Source: Bacillota bacterium (lineage in GTDB: Bacteria; Bacillota; Clostridia; Peptostreptococcales; Anaerovoracaceae). From it: 55,409 nucleotides of DNA. The stretch covers positions 1 to 55,409 of the forward strand of contig JAAWDM010000028.1 of NCBI GenBank assembly GCA_022793795.1, written 5' to 3'. Numbering within the stretch: position 1 is the first letter of the stretch; each line of letters opens with the position of its first letter. Under the pieces are notes generated by a model. That model saw only the letters and a list, made by a program, of their open reading frames with translations, did no database searches and had not been told where the DNA came from. This document shows positions 16,416 through 25,757 of this stretch, piece after piece. The position numbers were made by a program, and so were the translations under genes.

Positions 16416-17111
16416 CTATTTGAAAAAGTAACGTAAAAAGACTAATGCGAAAAATTCTATGGCGCCGATGGCAACCATGACCAGAATTCCGTGAAGACCG
16501 GGCTTTCGGATCTGGAATTTGAGAAGGAATGCGATGCCGGTGGTAATGATTGCAACGAAGTAAAAAATCGTAATATCTGCCGGAATGATGTATTGAAGTA
16601 ACAGTACCGCAGGAAAAATCAATGCCGCTGAGGTGACAGGAAGACCGGTGTAGGTCTTTCGAACGCCGCCTTCCGTTCTTTGGCGTTCTTCTTCGGTCAC
16701 ATTGAAGTAGGCCAGTCTGATTAAAGCGGCCAATATGTACAATACCAATACAGCAAACAATAGGAAACGAAGCAGTCGACATTGCCACATGAGAGAATCG
16801 ATTTGCAGCGTATCTTTTAAAAAGGTTGAAGTGCGAATCATAGCCGCGCCGATGCAGGCAGGAAGCACACCGAAGGCCACCAAGTCGGATAAAGAATCAA
16901 TCTGTACACCGAAGTTGCACTCCATTTCCGTTCGTCCCTTTTTTGTTCTTGCCACTTTGCCATCAAAGGCATCGCATAAGCCGCAAAACATGAGAAAGAA
17001 AACGCCTAGATATGGATGTCCGCCGCCGCTTAGGGAAATTACGATACCACTTCCAGCAGATAGAAGGGAAAGGTATGTGAGAATTACAGTATAATCATAA
17101 AAACCGATCAT
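16416..17111 (-). CDS. pssA: CDP-diacylglycerol-serine O-phosphatidyltransferase
   Basis: 231 residues, about six membrane helices. Makes phosphatidylserine from CDP-diacylglycerol and serine, feeding Psd. The CDP-alcohol phosphotransferase signature is complete: 'CDAFDGKVARTKKG' followed by 'QIDSLSDLVAFG', giving D-G-x2-A-R-x-G-x-D-x3-D. ATG 17111 overlaps the stop of the upstream gene (ATGA) and has GGAGG 11 bp before it, so the longer open frame to 17180 is not used. Confidence 0.93.
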   Translation of the reverse strand: MIGFYDYTVILTYLSLLSAGSGIVISLSGGGHPYLGVFFLMFCGLCDAFDGKVARTKKGRTEMECNFGVQIDSLSDLVAFGVLPACIGAAMIRTSTFLKDTLQIDSLMWQCRLLRFLLFAVLVLYILAALIRLAYFNVTEEERQRTEGGVRKTYTGLPVTSAALIFPAVLLLQYIIPADITIFYFVAIITTGIAFLLKFQIRKPGLHGILVMVAIGAIEFFALVFLRYFFK

Positions 17112-18142
17112 GGTTTCAATTTCCTCCTTTGTAACAGATAGTATTTTAGGATGACCGCAACGCCACAGATCAAAATACAAAAATAGAACGATAAGGAGCG
17201 GCTAAGCAGCTCCAAATGGGTTGCTTCTTCCATGGTCATCATGGAACCAAAACCATCCAACATCAGATAGTCAGTCACTCCCATAGCCCCTGGAATAGGA
17301 ACGCAGTATGCGCCGATGACCACGAAACTTTGGAGTGAACCGATAGCAACAGCCTGAGCTGTCACACCTCCCATGGATAAAAATGTAAAAACTGTAACGC
17401 CAATCTGGGCCACACGCTGTAACACGTTGAGGGAGAGCACCTTAAAGAGTAACGCGCCCTGGCCTTTGAGCATTTGGGAACAGTTACGATATTCTCCCAT
17501 AGTACGACTTAGAGACTCTTGCTTTTCCTCCAGATTGCCAATCAGGCGGAACCTGTGTAGCAGGAGGAGCGTGCGACTGCAAAGCTGATGGAGCATAGAG
17601 TCTTTATATAACAACAGATAAAATATCAATGTAAGCCCCAGCTGAAGCAGACAACCTACTCCAATTAACGCTCCAGAAATAGGACGGAAAAACCGAAAAA
17701 CCCCAGGAGTCGCTATAATGGAGATCAGCCCCAGAATGACCAGGGAAACTGTGTACATCATCAGATTCAGAAGCAAAGCTGCCGTAGCCGTGGCGCCAGG
17801 GATGCCGTCTTTCATCATCAGATAGGCACATGCAGGCTGTCCGCCAGTAGCAGAAGGCGTGATGGCCGAAAAATAAATATCTGCTGATGAATAGAAAAAG
17901 CCGTTTAGTGTTCTGGAACGATAGCCAAATGCATTACAGATATATATAAGAGCCAGCGCCTCAAACATGATATTGGCCACCATAGAAAATATAGCGGCGC
18001 ATAACCAGAGGAGGGATGCTGATTTTATTGTATGAAAAAATGCAGACAAGGAAAAATTTCGATTTTGTGCGATGACTGCCAATACGCTAAATACAGCGAT
18101 TACGATAAACAAAATTGTCCACAGTAGTTTATTTTTCTTCAT
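17108..18142 (-). CDS. Lysylphosphatidylglycerol synthase TM-region / flippase-like protein
   Basis: 344 residues, about eight membrane helices, no soluble transferase domain. 'FSAITPSATGGQPACAYLMM' is the hallmark of the UPF0104 / LPG_synthase_TM family, related to the flippase half of MprF. No enzymatic domain is present, so a lipid-translocation role is more likely than aminoacylation. It lies between a PAP2 phosphatase and pssA with overlaps or gaps of a few bases, suggesting a part in phospholipid trafficking (inference). ATG 18142 has AAAGGAG upstream. Confidence 0.85.
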   Translation of the reverse strand: MKKNKLLWTILFIVIAVFSVLAVIAQNRNFSLSAFFHTIKSASLLWLCAAIFSMVANIMFEALALIYICNAFGYRSRTLNGFFYSSADIYFSAITPSATGGQPACAYLMMKDGIPGATATAALLLNLMMYTVSLVILGLISIIATPGVFRFFRPISGALIGVGCLLQLGLTLIFYLLLYKDSMLHQLCSRTLLLLHRFRLIGNLEEKQESLSRTMGEYRNCSQMLKGQGALLFKVLSLNVLQRVAQIGVTVFTFLSMGGVTAQAVAIGSLQSFVVIGAYCVPIPGAMGVTDYLMLDGFGSMMTMEEATHLELLSRSLSFYFCILICGVAVILKYYLLQRRKLKP

Positions 18143-18148
18143 GTGGCT

Positions 18149-18841
18149 TTAAGCTCCTTTTTGGTTGGTCTGTTCCTTTGAAAGATGAATCTGTTGCTCC
18201 AACCTTTCAAAGATGCGTCCGCTTCTCAGACGTTTTGATAGAAACAGGCCGATTTCACCCACCAATATGCCGGCTGGCAAATCGATGAGGGCGTGCTGCT
18301 TGATAAGCACAGTAGAGGCAAAGACCAGAGCTGTAAATATAAACATAAGGACTGCATACCAATTAGGCGTCTTTTTCAGCGACAAAGCGCCGCGGAAACA
18401 GAGCCAACTTTCCAGACAGTGAATGGAAGGAAACAGGTTCACCGCAGGCGTGTCAAGCAGATAGATAAGCCCGGTAAAAGCCTCCCAAATTCCATCCCCT
18501 ATAATTTCAGGCCGTATAATGATGGTGGGATAGAGGAGAAAACTGAACAGGCAAAGAACCTTGGCAATCAGTTCTCCTGATAAAAAGCTATAACATAACT
18601 CCTTACTTTCCCGTGCGATCATGATGTAACCCAAAGCCCACTGCAGAAACGCCAATACATAAATGATGACAAAAGGCGGGCAAAAAGGAATCATATGATC
18701 TACAGTTATGGTCATATCGTGATGAGGCGCATTGAAGGTGATGAACTTGGTTCCAAAATAGACAAGAAAATTCATGACTAAAATGGATAGCAGAGGAATG
18801 TAAGTATAAGATGGAAGGTAAGTTCTAAGTCTTTCTTTCAA
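18149..18841 (-). CDS. PAP2-family membrane phosphatase
   Basis: 230 residues, about six helices. PAP2 enzymes hydrolyse lipid phosphates at the membrane, for example phosphatidylglycerol-phosphate, phosphatidate or undecaprenyl pyrophosphate. The second and third catalytic motifs are seen as 'FPSIHCLESW' (Ser-x-His) and 'KQHALIDLPAGI' (His-x3-Asp); the first, Lys-rich motif is not obvious, which is common in inositol-phosphorylceramide-synthase-like members. The start is TTG 18841, set 6 bp after AAAGGAG; no ATG fits. First gene of the phospholipid operon. Confidence 0.8.
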   Translation of the reverse strand: MKERLRTYLPSYTYIPLLSILVMNFLVYFGTKFITFNAPHHDMTITVDHMIPFCPPFVIIYVLAFLQWALGYIMIARESKELCYSFLSGELIAKVLCLFSFLLYPTIIIRPEIIGDGIWEAFTGLIYLLDTPAVNLFPSIHCLESWLCFRGALSLKKTPNWYAVLMFIFTALVFASTVLIKQHALIDLPAGILVGEIGLFLSKRLRSGRIFERLEQQIHLSKEQTNQKGA

Positions 18842-18962
18842 TGCAGTCTCCTTTCACACGTCATCATATTATTATAGCAAAAAAATATCTGTTCAGTCAA
18901 TGAAATGGCAGTCAACGTAAGAAATTTGTAAAGAAATTGTTAAAAAAAGGGCGATAAATGGA

Positions 18963-18996
18963 AAAAGACAGCAGCTTGATAGACCGCTGTCCTTTT
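18963..18996 (-). terminator. Intrinsic terminator of hscC operon
   Basis: Read on the minus strand: GGACAGCGG, a loop, CTGCTGTC, then five T. It is placed just after the Hsp70 stop codon. Confidence 0.75.
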
Positions 18997-19005
18997 CCGT
19001 CTTTC

Positions 19006-20739
19006 TTACTCTTCCGGATCGTCCAGATAATCATGGGTAAGCTGATCCTCCATCAAGACTTCCAGATGGGACAAGGCATCCTTAAAGTCCTCTCTGGCAT
19101 GTTGGATTTCACTTCCGTTTTGCCGTTCCAGAACTGATTCAAATTCCATGACAGCTCGATTGATGAGAGGGCGTAAGTCGCCTAGGGCCTCTTCATACAT
19201 GCGTTCTGCTTTCAAAAGGAGCAGTTTGTTTTCCTCCTGATCCCGGGGGTGGATTTTTAAATAATCCAGCTGTGCCATTCGTTCTGCTGCTTGTTCATCA
19301 TTATAAACGCTGTCTTCACCTTTGATAATCATCTTTTTCGTCACATTGGTAGAATCCACTTTAACGATGACTTCCAGTAGGGAATTGATGTCATAGGTAA
19401 AGGTCACAGTGATGGACTCCTGGCCGGCAGGGCGCGGCGGTACGGGAACCGTCAGTTTGCCCAAAAGCAGATTGCCGCTGGCCAGTCTGCTTTCTCCTTG
19501 TAGCACGTCTACACTGACAGAACGCTGGTTATTGCGAACCGTCCAATAGCGTTTGGTTCTGCTGGCAGGAATAACCGTGTTTCGTTCAATAATTGGGTCA
19601 AAATAACCGCTTTCCAGGGAATCGCCCACGCCACGGATGGAGGTGTCGGTACCTAGGGAGTAAGGACATACATCGGTGAGAACGATTTCCTTAATATCTT
19701 CGTTTCGCTCTTTCATGGCTGCTTGCAGAGCGACTCCTGTGGCGATAGCTTCGTCAGGGTCGATTTCCACCTTGGCTGGCCGTCCCATCAGTCTGCCTAC
19801 AAAGCGGCGGACGATAGGAAGTTTGGTGGCGCCGCCAACCAAAACCACTTCTGAAATATCTTCCAGTCGGATTTTAGCGTCCCGAAGACTTCGTTCAATC
19901 GGTTTCTTGATGCGTTCAAAGAGGAGCTGACAGGCTTGTTCATATTCGGCAAGGGTGACTTCCATGTGCATGGGCTCTTCTTCTATAACCGCGCTGAAAA
20001 GAATTTTATCCTTTTCACAGAATTCCTTTTTGCACTTTTCCGCCTGACGCTTGATATGGGTCAAAGTTTTGAGAGGCATCACCGTTTCATCGATGTTAAA
20101 TTTATTGATGAACATGCGGTAGAGTACATCGGTAAAATCCTCTCCGCCTAAAAAGTTATCTCCAGCTACAGCGCGAACCTCCATGATGGTATCGTCCAAT
20201 TCCAAAATGGATACGTCTAAAGTACCGCCGCCCAGGTCAAAGACCAGATAACGGGACTCATCCTCTCGTTTGTCGATGCCATAGGCAATAGCTGCTGCTG
20301 TAGGCTCGTTGATAATCCGCTCGACCTTGAAACCGGCCAGTTCTCCGGCTCTCTTAGTAGCCTTTCTCTGGCGGTCGTTGAAGTAGGCAGGCACGCTGAT
20401 AACTGCTTCCTCGATGGTCTGACCTAGATAGGTTTCTGCATCCTCTTTGATGGAACGAAGCACAAAGGCGGATAAGTCCTCAGCCCTATATTTTTTTCCA
20501 TGAATTTCGTATTGTCTGTCAGTACCCATGGCTCGTTTAAATACAGAAATGGTGTTGGCAGGGTCGATGCTCTTTCGCTCTAAGGCGGTTTCCCCTACAT
20601 AGACCGTACCATCCTCATCGATGCTGACCACCGAAGGCGTCAGTTTTCCTCCCAGACGTCCGGGAATTACCGTAACCTCACCATCTTGAAAGACAGCTCC
20701 CAGACTGTTGGTCGTTCCTAAGTCAATTCCTAAAATCAT
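19006..20739 (-). CDS. hscC: Hsp70-family chaperone, HscC-like
   Basis: 577 residues, shorter than DnaK (about 610-640). The ATPase domain is complete: 'GIDLGTTNSLGAV' (phosphate 1), 'VPAYFNDRQRKATKRAGELA', 'VFDLGGGTLDVSIL' (phosphate 2) and 'VVLVGGATKLPIVRR' (adenosine). The linker 'IVLTDVCPYSLG' leads into a substrate-binding domain with a short helical lid and an acidic C-terminus lacking the EEVD-like DnaK tail. Organisation with an adjoining J-protein and no grpE suggests HscC, a specialised Hsp70, not the housekeeping DnaK. It overlaps the upstream J-TPR gene by four bases (ATGA). Confidence 0.85.
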   Translation of the reverse strand: MILGIDLGTTNSLGAVFQDGEVTVIPGRLGGKLTPSVVSIDEDGTVYVGETALERKSIDPANTISVFKRAMGTDRQYEIHGKKYRAEDLSAFVLRSIKEDAETYLGQTIEEAVISVPAYFNDRQRKATKRAGELAGFKVERIINEPTAAAIAYGIDKREDESRYLVFDLGGGTLDVSILELDDTIMEVRAVAGDNFLGGEDFTDVLYRMFINKFNIDETVMPLKTLTHIKRQAEKCKKEFCEKDKILFSAVIEEEPMHMEVTLAEYEQACQLLFERIKKPIERSLRDAKIRLEDISEVVLVGGATKLPIVRRFVGRLMGRPAKVEIDPDEAIATGVALQAAMKERNEDIKEIVLTDVCPYSLGTDTSIRGVGDSLESGYFDPIIERNTVIPASRTKRYWTVRNNQRSVSVDVLQGESRLASGNLLLGKLTVPVPPRPAGQESITVTFTYDINSLLEVIVKVDSTNVTKKMIIKGEDSVYNDEQAAERMAQLDYLKIHPRDQEENKLLLLKAERMYEEALGDLRPLINRAVMEFESVLERQNGSEIQHAREDFKDALSHLEVLMEDQLTHDYLDDPEE

Positions 20740-23700
20740 CTAAAAAACCCTCTTTTCTTTGGCATGAAATAATGTTGTTTCAGGTAGCGCAGGTCATAAT
20801 CGTATGGCGCCACTTCCTGCCCCTGCCTGGTATAAAGTTCTAAATCCTGTTCATTTCCCTGTATGCAGGCGATGTAGGCCAGCGCACAGTAAGCATCAAT
20901 GCATCCGCTGTATTTGCAGAAATCGCACTTTCTGGAATTTATGGCTCTTTCCAGCCGCTTTTTTGCTTCTGCGAAATCACCTAAGATGGCCAGCGCTTCG
21001 GCGGAGCGTACCAGATAGTAGGCTCTGCTGTAGCCGCAGTCCTCGAAATCCTCTGGAATGGCATCCAGCACCTTGCGGGCGCAGGCGGCGGCCTTTTTTT
21101 TGTTTTTCATCTTCATATACAGTTTGGCCAGTTCGATATTGTTATCGATACTGTTTCTCCGATGTTCGCCAGCAGCCAGGAAGTGATCCAGGGCAGTCAT
21201 ATATTTTCCATTTTGATACATGTATAGACGGCCTGTTTGATGGCCTTTGGTGTAGTCTCGTACATCCATGGCATTATATTTTTCAAAACGCTGGTTATCC
21301 TGAAGGTAATGACAGACATATTTTAATTCATCCAGCACCTGTAAGCTATCCTCGATTTCATGTTCTGCAAGATAAGCTTCGCCCAGACGGAAAACTTCAT
21401 CGAATTTACCTTGGATGCGGAGGAATTCCAGTTTGGTGGAAAAGTCCTCTTCCTGCTCATACAGTTCATAATTCTTATCCAGACACTCTATGGCTTTGTC
21501 GATTTCCTTCATCCGGCCGTAAGCGTTGGCCATTTCCCGGTAAATACGGTACCAGACCTCTTCATTGCGCTCTGACAGTTCCAAGGCCAGTTCATAGTGA
21601 CTGATGGCTTTTGGATAGTCTCCCAGATGGGTGTACAGGGCGCCCAGCAAAATCTGTGCATAGGTCAGTCTCTCGTCTCTCTTTACAGCTTCTTCTAGGT
21701 GAACTTTTGCATCGTCAAACCGGTCTAACTGAATTTCATTTCCAGCCAACTGGGAATAGTGACGGCCGCTTGGGTCTAAGGAAATCATCTTCTCGTAGAG
21801 CTTTTGGGCTTCCAAATGTCTGGACTGGGAATAGTATTCGCCGGCCAGTTCTGACATGAGAGCCAGATTGTCCGGATAGCGGTCATAGCCCTGCTTTAGA
21901 TACTTCATGGCATTGTGCCATGCGTCGCTATCTCGTTTTGTTTCCCACAGACCGTTATATACCTGATAGAGACGGTAATATGTACCCGACATATTGGTCA
22001 GTTCCGCTGGATAAAAGACCTCCCGCTCCTCATCGCCCTCCATTTCAAGTACCTTCAGATAGGCGTCCCGTGCAGCCTCCAGTTCCTTGGCTGCCTCATG
22101 GGCCTTGGCTCTCAGGAATACGATTTTGGTGCCTTGTACCTGATTTTCCAGGTCGTCGATTTCCGATACTGCGGCTTCAATTTCACCGACCTCGATTAAG
22201 ATGTTGATCTTACAGAAGAAGGCTTCAATATCGCCGGTATAAAGGTTGATACAGCTGTTGCAGTCGTCGAAGGCTTCGTTATAGTACCCCATCTCATAGT
22301 AGGCATTGGCCCTGATTCTGAATGGAAGATGGAAGGTGTCGTCTATTTTAATGGAAGCGGCGGCAGCGTCTACAGCCTCCTGATATTGGTGGAGTTCATA
22401 GTGAAGTTCCGCCTTTCTGCAGTGAGGCATATTGAAGCCCGGAAAATCTATGGTGGCGTTGGTGACCGTTTCCAGAGCCTCTTCCATCTTTTCCAGCTGT
22501 TCTAAGGACAGAGATTTCATAATCATAGATCTGCAGATGTTGGATTCAATTCTGCGCTGTTCCTCTTCGTCGCTGGTAACTTCCAGAAGGGACCGGAAGA
22601 CCTCTTCTGCGGCAGTGAAGTGAGTTAGGGAATCAGGTAGATTGTCTATATCCAGTTCTGCTGTAGCTAGGAAATGGAGCCGCTCTCCTTCCTCCATTCG
22701 ATTGTCTGATGTAAAGCTGGACAGTACGTTGATGGCAGCTTCGTAGTCTCCGTTGTCAATATGGATCATACCCAGTTTCAGTTGTTCTTCTGAAGAAAGG
22801 GTGTTAGCATCCCGTTTTTCCATCAGGGCGTCTTTTTGAGCAGCTGAAATTTGGGCCTCCAGTTCCTTTCCCCGTGGACTGTATCTGTCCTCTGCAAGAA
22901 CCTGATTTACCCAATCCTCTGCGTCGTCTAAATTGCCGAGACCTAGATTGGATTCGGCTAGACCAATTTTAGCCCAACGGGAATCCTCATAGATTTCCAG
23001 GCCCTTGGCAAAACGGAACCTAGCTTCTTCAAAGTTTTCCTTGACCAGTTCCAATTCTCCAGCCATGCAGCATACTGCCGGACTATCCTGATACTGAGGC
23101 CAAATGGCGCTGATGGCTTCCTCCGCGCGTTCCACGTCGCTGTCGTTTAGATAAATCTTAGTCTTTTCGATATTGATATATGGATGGAAGATCCCAGAGG
23201 CCTCCATATCGGCGATGCACTGCCATGCTTCTTCATGTTCTCTTCGGCTGACAAAACCGGTCAAGCTGTAATACATACGAATGTAAGCGTCATAATCAGC
23301 GTTCTCCGGTCCACTGAACATCTGGTAATCAAAACCGCCGCTGGTCCTTCCAAGAGGTGTGAGCAAAATGGCGTCAACGAACTCTGTTGGATATTGATTC
23401 ATAAGGCGTTCCACATTCTCGTCGAAGTGAAATACATCGTTTAAAGCGCGGATGACACTGTCAGGCACGTACCACCACTCCATGAAAAAGCGGAGCATGG
23501 CGTTTTCCACATCGCCGGCGGTATCGATTCTGGTACAGAGTGGGTCTGACACAAGTTCGTTCCAGTTTGCTACATCGATACGTCTGGAAAAATCCTTATA
23601 CAGGTCGATTAGTTTTCTGCTCCATTGATAGGCAGGGTGCTCTTCTGGCAGCAGGTCATCGTCTATGGAAATTTCTGCAGGCTGTCCGTCTTCTTGGTTG

Positions 23701-23882
23701 CCTTCTGTTTCTCCACCGTTTCTGGCATAGTTTAAGGCCGTTTCATAGGCTTCACGCAGAGCCATAAATTCTTCCGGTTTGTCTTCTGGATTGGTTTCCT
23801 GAAGCCTTACCCGATAAGCCTTCTTGATGGCAGATATATCTTGGGTTGGCTCAAGGCCAAGAATGGTCCAGTTTATGGTCAT
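20736..23882 (-). CDS. Giant J-domain TPR protein, HscC partner
   Basis: 1048 residues, soluble. The first 55 residues form a J-like domain ('WTILGLEPTQDISAIKKAYR ... FMALREAYETALNYA'). The HPD tripeptide of canonical J-proteins is replaced by Asn-Pro-Glu-Asp ('ETNPEDKPEEF'), a loop like that of DjlB/DjlC, the E. coli J-proteins of HscC. Residues from about 230 to 1000 are a long series of TPR-like helical pairs ('AKIGLAESNLGLGNLDDAED', 'GALYTHLGDYPKAISHYELA', 'ELAKLYMKMKNKKKAAACAR'). The C-terminus holds a Cys cluster ('SRKCDFCKYSGCIDAYC'). It is coupled to hscC. A client-selecting scaffold is the likely role; the client is unknown. Confidence 0.8.
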   Translation of the reverse strand: MTINWTILGLEPTQDISAIKKAYRVRLQETNPEDKPEEFMALREAYETALNYARNGGETEGNQEDGQPAEISIDDDLLPEEHPAYQWSRKLIDLYKDFSRRIDVANWNELVSDPLCTRIDTAGDVENAMLRFFMEWWYVPDSVIRALNDVFHFDENVERLMNQYPTEFVDAILLTPLGRTSGGFDYQMFSGPENADYDAYIRMYYSLTGFVSRREHEEAWQCIADMEASGIFHPYINIEKTKIYLNDSDVERAEEAISAIWPQYQDSPAVCCMAGELELVKENFEEARFRFAKGLEIYEDSRWAKIGLAESNLGLGNLDDAEDWVNQVLAEDRYSPRGKELEAQISAAQKDALMEKRDANTLSSEEQLKLGMIHIDNGDYEAAINVLSSFTSDNRMEEGERLHFLATAELDIDNLPDSLTHFTAAEEVFRSLLEVTSDEEEQRRIESNICRSMIMKSLSLEQLEKMEEALETVTNATIDFPGFNMPHCRKAELHYELHQYQEAVDAAAASIKIDDTFHLPFRIRANAYYEMGYYNEAFDDCNSCINLYTGDIEAFFCKINILIEVGEIEAAVSEIDDLENQVQGTKIVFLRAKAHEAAKELEAARDAYLKVLEMEGDEEREVFYPAELTNMSGTYYRLYQVYNGLWETKRDSDAWHNAMKYLKQGYDRYPDNLALMSELAGEYYSQSRHLEAQKLYEKMISLDPSGRHYSQLAGNEIQLDRFDDAKVHLEEAVKRDERLTYAQILLGALYTHLGDYPKAISHYELALELSERNEEVWYRIYREMANAYGRMKEIDKAIECLDKNYELYEQEEDFSTKLEFLRIQGKFDEVFRLGEAYLAEHEIEDSLQVLDELKYVCHYLQDNQRFEKYNAMDVRDYTKGHQTGRLYMYQNGKYMTALDHFLAAGEHRRNSIDNNIELAKLYMKMKNKKKAAACARKVLDAIPEDFEDCGYSRAYYLVRSAEALAILGDFAEAKKRLERAINSRKCDFCKYSGCIDAYCALAYIACIQGNEQDLELYTRQGQEVAPYDYDLRYLKQHYFMPKKRGFFR

Positions 23883-24046
23883 GATGTATCCTCCCTTTTG
23901 TCTGAGCCGGACGGACCGGCTATTTCTTTTCTTGTGATTCTTTCTATTTTACCACATATTTTGCATCTCGTGTATGTTTATGATGGAATTTTGGGTAAAA
24001 GTATGATAGGATATTTTTATCTCCATGGAGAAAAGGGGGATTTTGG

Positions 24047-25633
24047 ATGCTGCGAGAGCAAAAATTCATCGGTGAAAAAAATGTAATGCGTTTGGAAAAG
24101 GGAAAACGAGGGCTGCTAAACGTGCTGTTTGGGCGTACCACCATCATTCTTTTGATGCTGGCTCTGCAGTTTCTCTTTATGGTGGTTGCTTTTCAGTGGC
24201 TGGAACAGTATACGGCGGTTATTTGGTGGGGAAGTACAGTGCTTGCCATAGGTGTGGTGATGCATTTGGTCAATCGAAAGGGTCAGTCCAGTGTTAAGTT
24301 GACTTGGATATTGCTGATTGTGGCCATGCCTGTTTTTGGATCCGTATTTTATCTGTGGGTGCAAAAGGATGTGGGTCATCGGATTCTACACAGGCGAATG
24401 GATGATTTGATCCACTCCACCGCCCATTTCGTGGAGAGCGACCCTGCTGTCATGGAAGAAATCTATCAGTTGGACAAACCCCTTTACGACCTGGCCCATT
24501 ACCTCCATCGAACCGGCGGTTTTCCTGTGTACAAAAATGCGGCGGTGAAATATTTCCCTTTGGGAGAGGATAAGTTTGAGGACTTGCTGGTAGAACTGGA
24601 AATGGCTAAGGATTTTATCTTTTTAGAGTATTTCATCATTGAAGAAGGATATATGTGGGGACGTGTGCTGGACATTCTGAGCAGGAAGGTTAAAGAGGGG
24701 GTAGAGGTCCGTGTACTCTATGACGGAACCTGTGCTCTGTACAAGCTGCCTTATGGCTATCCCAAAAAGTTAAAAGCCCTAGGCATACAATGCAAAATGT
24801 TTGCGCCCATCAGGCCCTTTGTTTCTACCCATTACAATAATCGGGATCATCGAAAGATTTTGGTCATCGATGGGGTGACGGCCTACACAGGGGGCGTCAA
24901 TTTGGCTGATGAATATATTAACCAGCGGAAACTTTACGGACATTGGAAGGATACGGCAGTCAAGGTTCAGGGGGAAGCGGTCAAGACCTTTACCCTAATG
25001 TTTTTGCAGATGTGGAATATGGATGCAAAGGCAGGACGGTATGATAAGTACATGAATCGGGATTTTCGTTTGTCGCCGAAAGGGGAAGGCTATGTACTTC
25101 CTTATGGGGACAGTCCGCTGGACGACGAACGGGTAGGCGAGATGATTTACTATGATATTTTAAATAAAGCGGAGCGATATGTGCATATCATGTCTCCTTA
25201 TCTGATTTTAGACGACGAGATGATTTCTGCTCTGTCCTTTGCGGCTAAACGGGGTATCCAGGTACGAATCATCTTACCTCATATTCCAGATAAGGAATAC
25301 GCCTTTGCTTTGGCTAAGACCCATTACAGGCAGTTGATGGAAGCCGGTGTGGAAATCTATGAGTATTTGCCTGGTTTCGTTCATGCCAAAGTGTTCAGCA
25401 GCGATGGAACGAAGGCGGTGGTAGGTACTGTCAATCTGGATTATCGCAGCCTATATCACCATTTTGAATGTGGTCTGTATATGTCGAGAGTACCGGAAAT
25501 CACTAAAATTGAGTGGGACTTTGCAGAAACCTTGGAAGAATGTAAAAAAATAACGCCGGAGGATTTAAAGAATGAAAAACTCTCTCGGCGTATCATGGGC
25601 GTTCTTCTCAAAGTGGTAGCGCCATTGATGTAG
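24047..25633 (+). CDS. cls: Cardiolipin synthase
   Basis: 528 residues. Joins two phosphatidylglycerols into cardiolipin at the membrane. Two N-terminal helices (about 28-50 and 56-75) and a third near 88-105 anchor it, followed by two phospholipase D HKD motifs: 'HRKILVID' (His-x-Lys-x4-Asp, about residue 270) and 'HAKVFSSD' (about residue 447). Length is normal for ClsA-type enzymes. ATG 24047 is preceded by GGGGG at 7 bp. It complements the PssA/Psd operon nearby in membrane lipid synthesis. The GC-rich repeat copy D1 begins 52 bp after the stop. Confidence 0.93.
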   Translation: MLREQKFIGEKNVMRLEKGKRGLLNVLFGRTTIILLMLALQFLFMVVAFQWLEQYTAVIWWGSTVLAIGVVMHLVNRKGQSSVKLTWILLIVAMPVFGSVFYLWVQKDVGHRILHRRMDDLIHSTAHFVESDPAVMEEIYQLDKPLYDLAHYLHRTGGFPVYKNAAVKYFPLGEDKFEDLLVELEMAKDFIFLEYFIIEEGYMWGRVLDILSRKVKEGVEVRVLYDGTCALYKLPYGYPKKLKALGIQCKMFAPIRPFVSTHYNNRDHRKILVIDGVTAYTGGVNLADEYINQRKLYGHWKDTAVKVQGEAVKTFTLMFLQMWNMDAKAGRYDKYMNRDFRLSPKGEGYVLPYGDSPLDDERVGEMIYYDILNKAERYVHIMSPYLILDDEMISALSFAAKRGIQVRIILPHIPDKEYAFALAKTHYRQLMEAGVEIYEYLPGFVHAKVFSSDGTKAVVGTVNLDYRSLYHHFECGLYMSRVPEITKIEWDFAETLEECKKITPEDLKNEKLSRRIMGVLLKVVAPLM

Positions 25634-25685
25634 GAAGGCGCAGCGTTATACCATGACAAACTGGGCCATTCCAAGGTCATGATTC

Positions 25686-25757
25686 AATGAACGCTTCCTT
25701 GCGGCGACGCCGGCGCGCACATCTGCCACATCAAGGCGCGCATCACGTGCGTTCATT
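25686..25757. repeat. GC-rich 70-bp repeat, copy D1
   Basis: Bounded by AATGAACGC (25686-25694) and GCGTTCATT (25749-25757), a perfect terminal inverted pair, with a GC-rich centre containing GGCGACGCCGGCGCGCA and AAGGCGCGCATCACG. Its reverse complement matches 48741-48809 over most of its length. It fills the gap between the convergent cls and carboxypeptidase genes, touches the latter's stop codon, and may act as a terminator. Confidence 0.7.
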
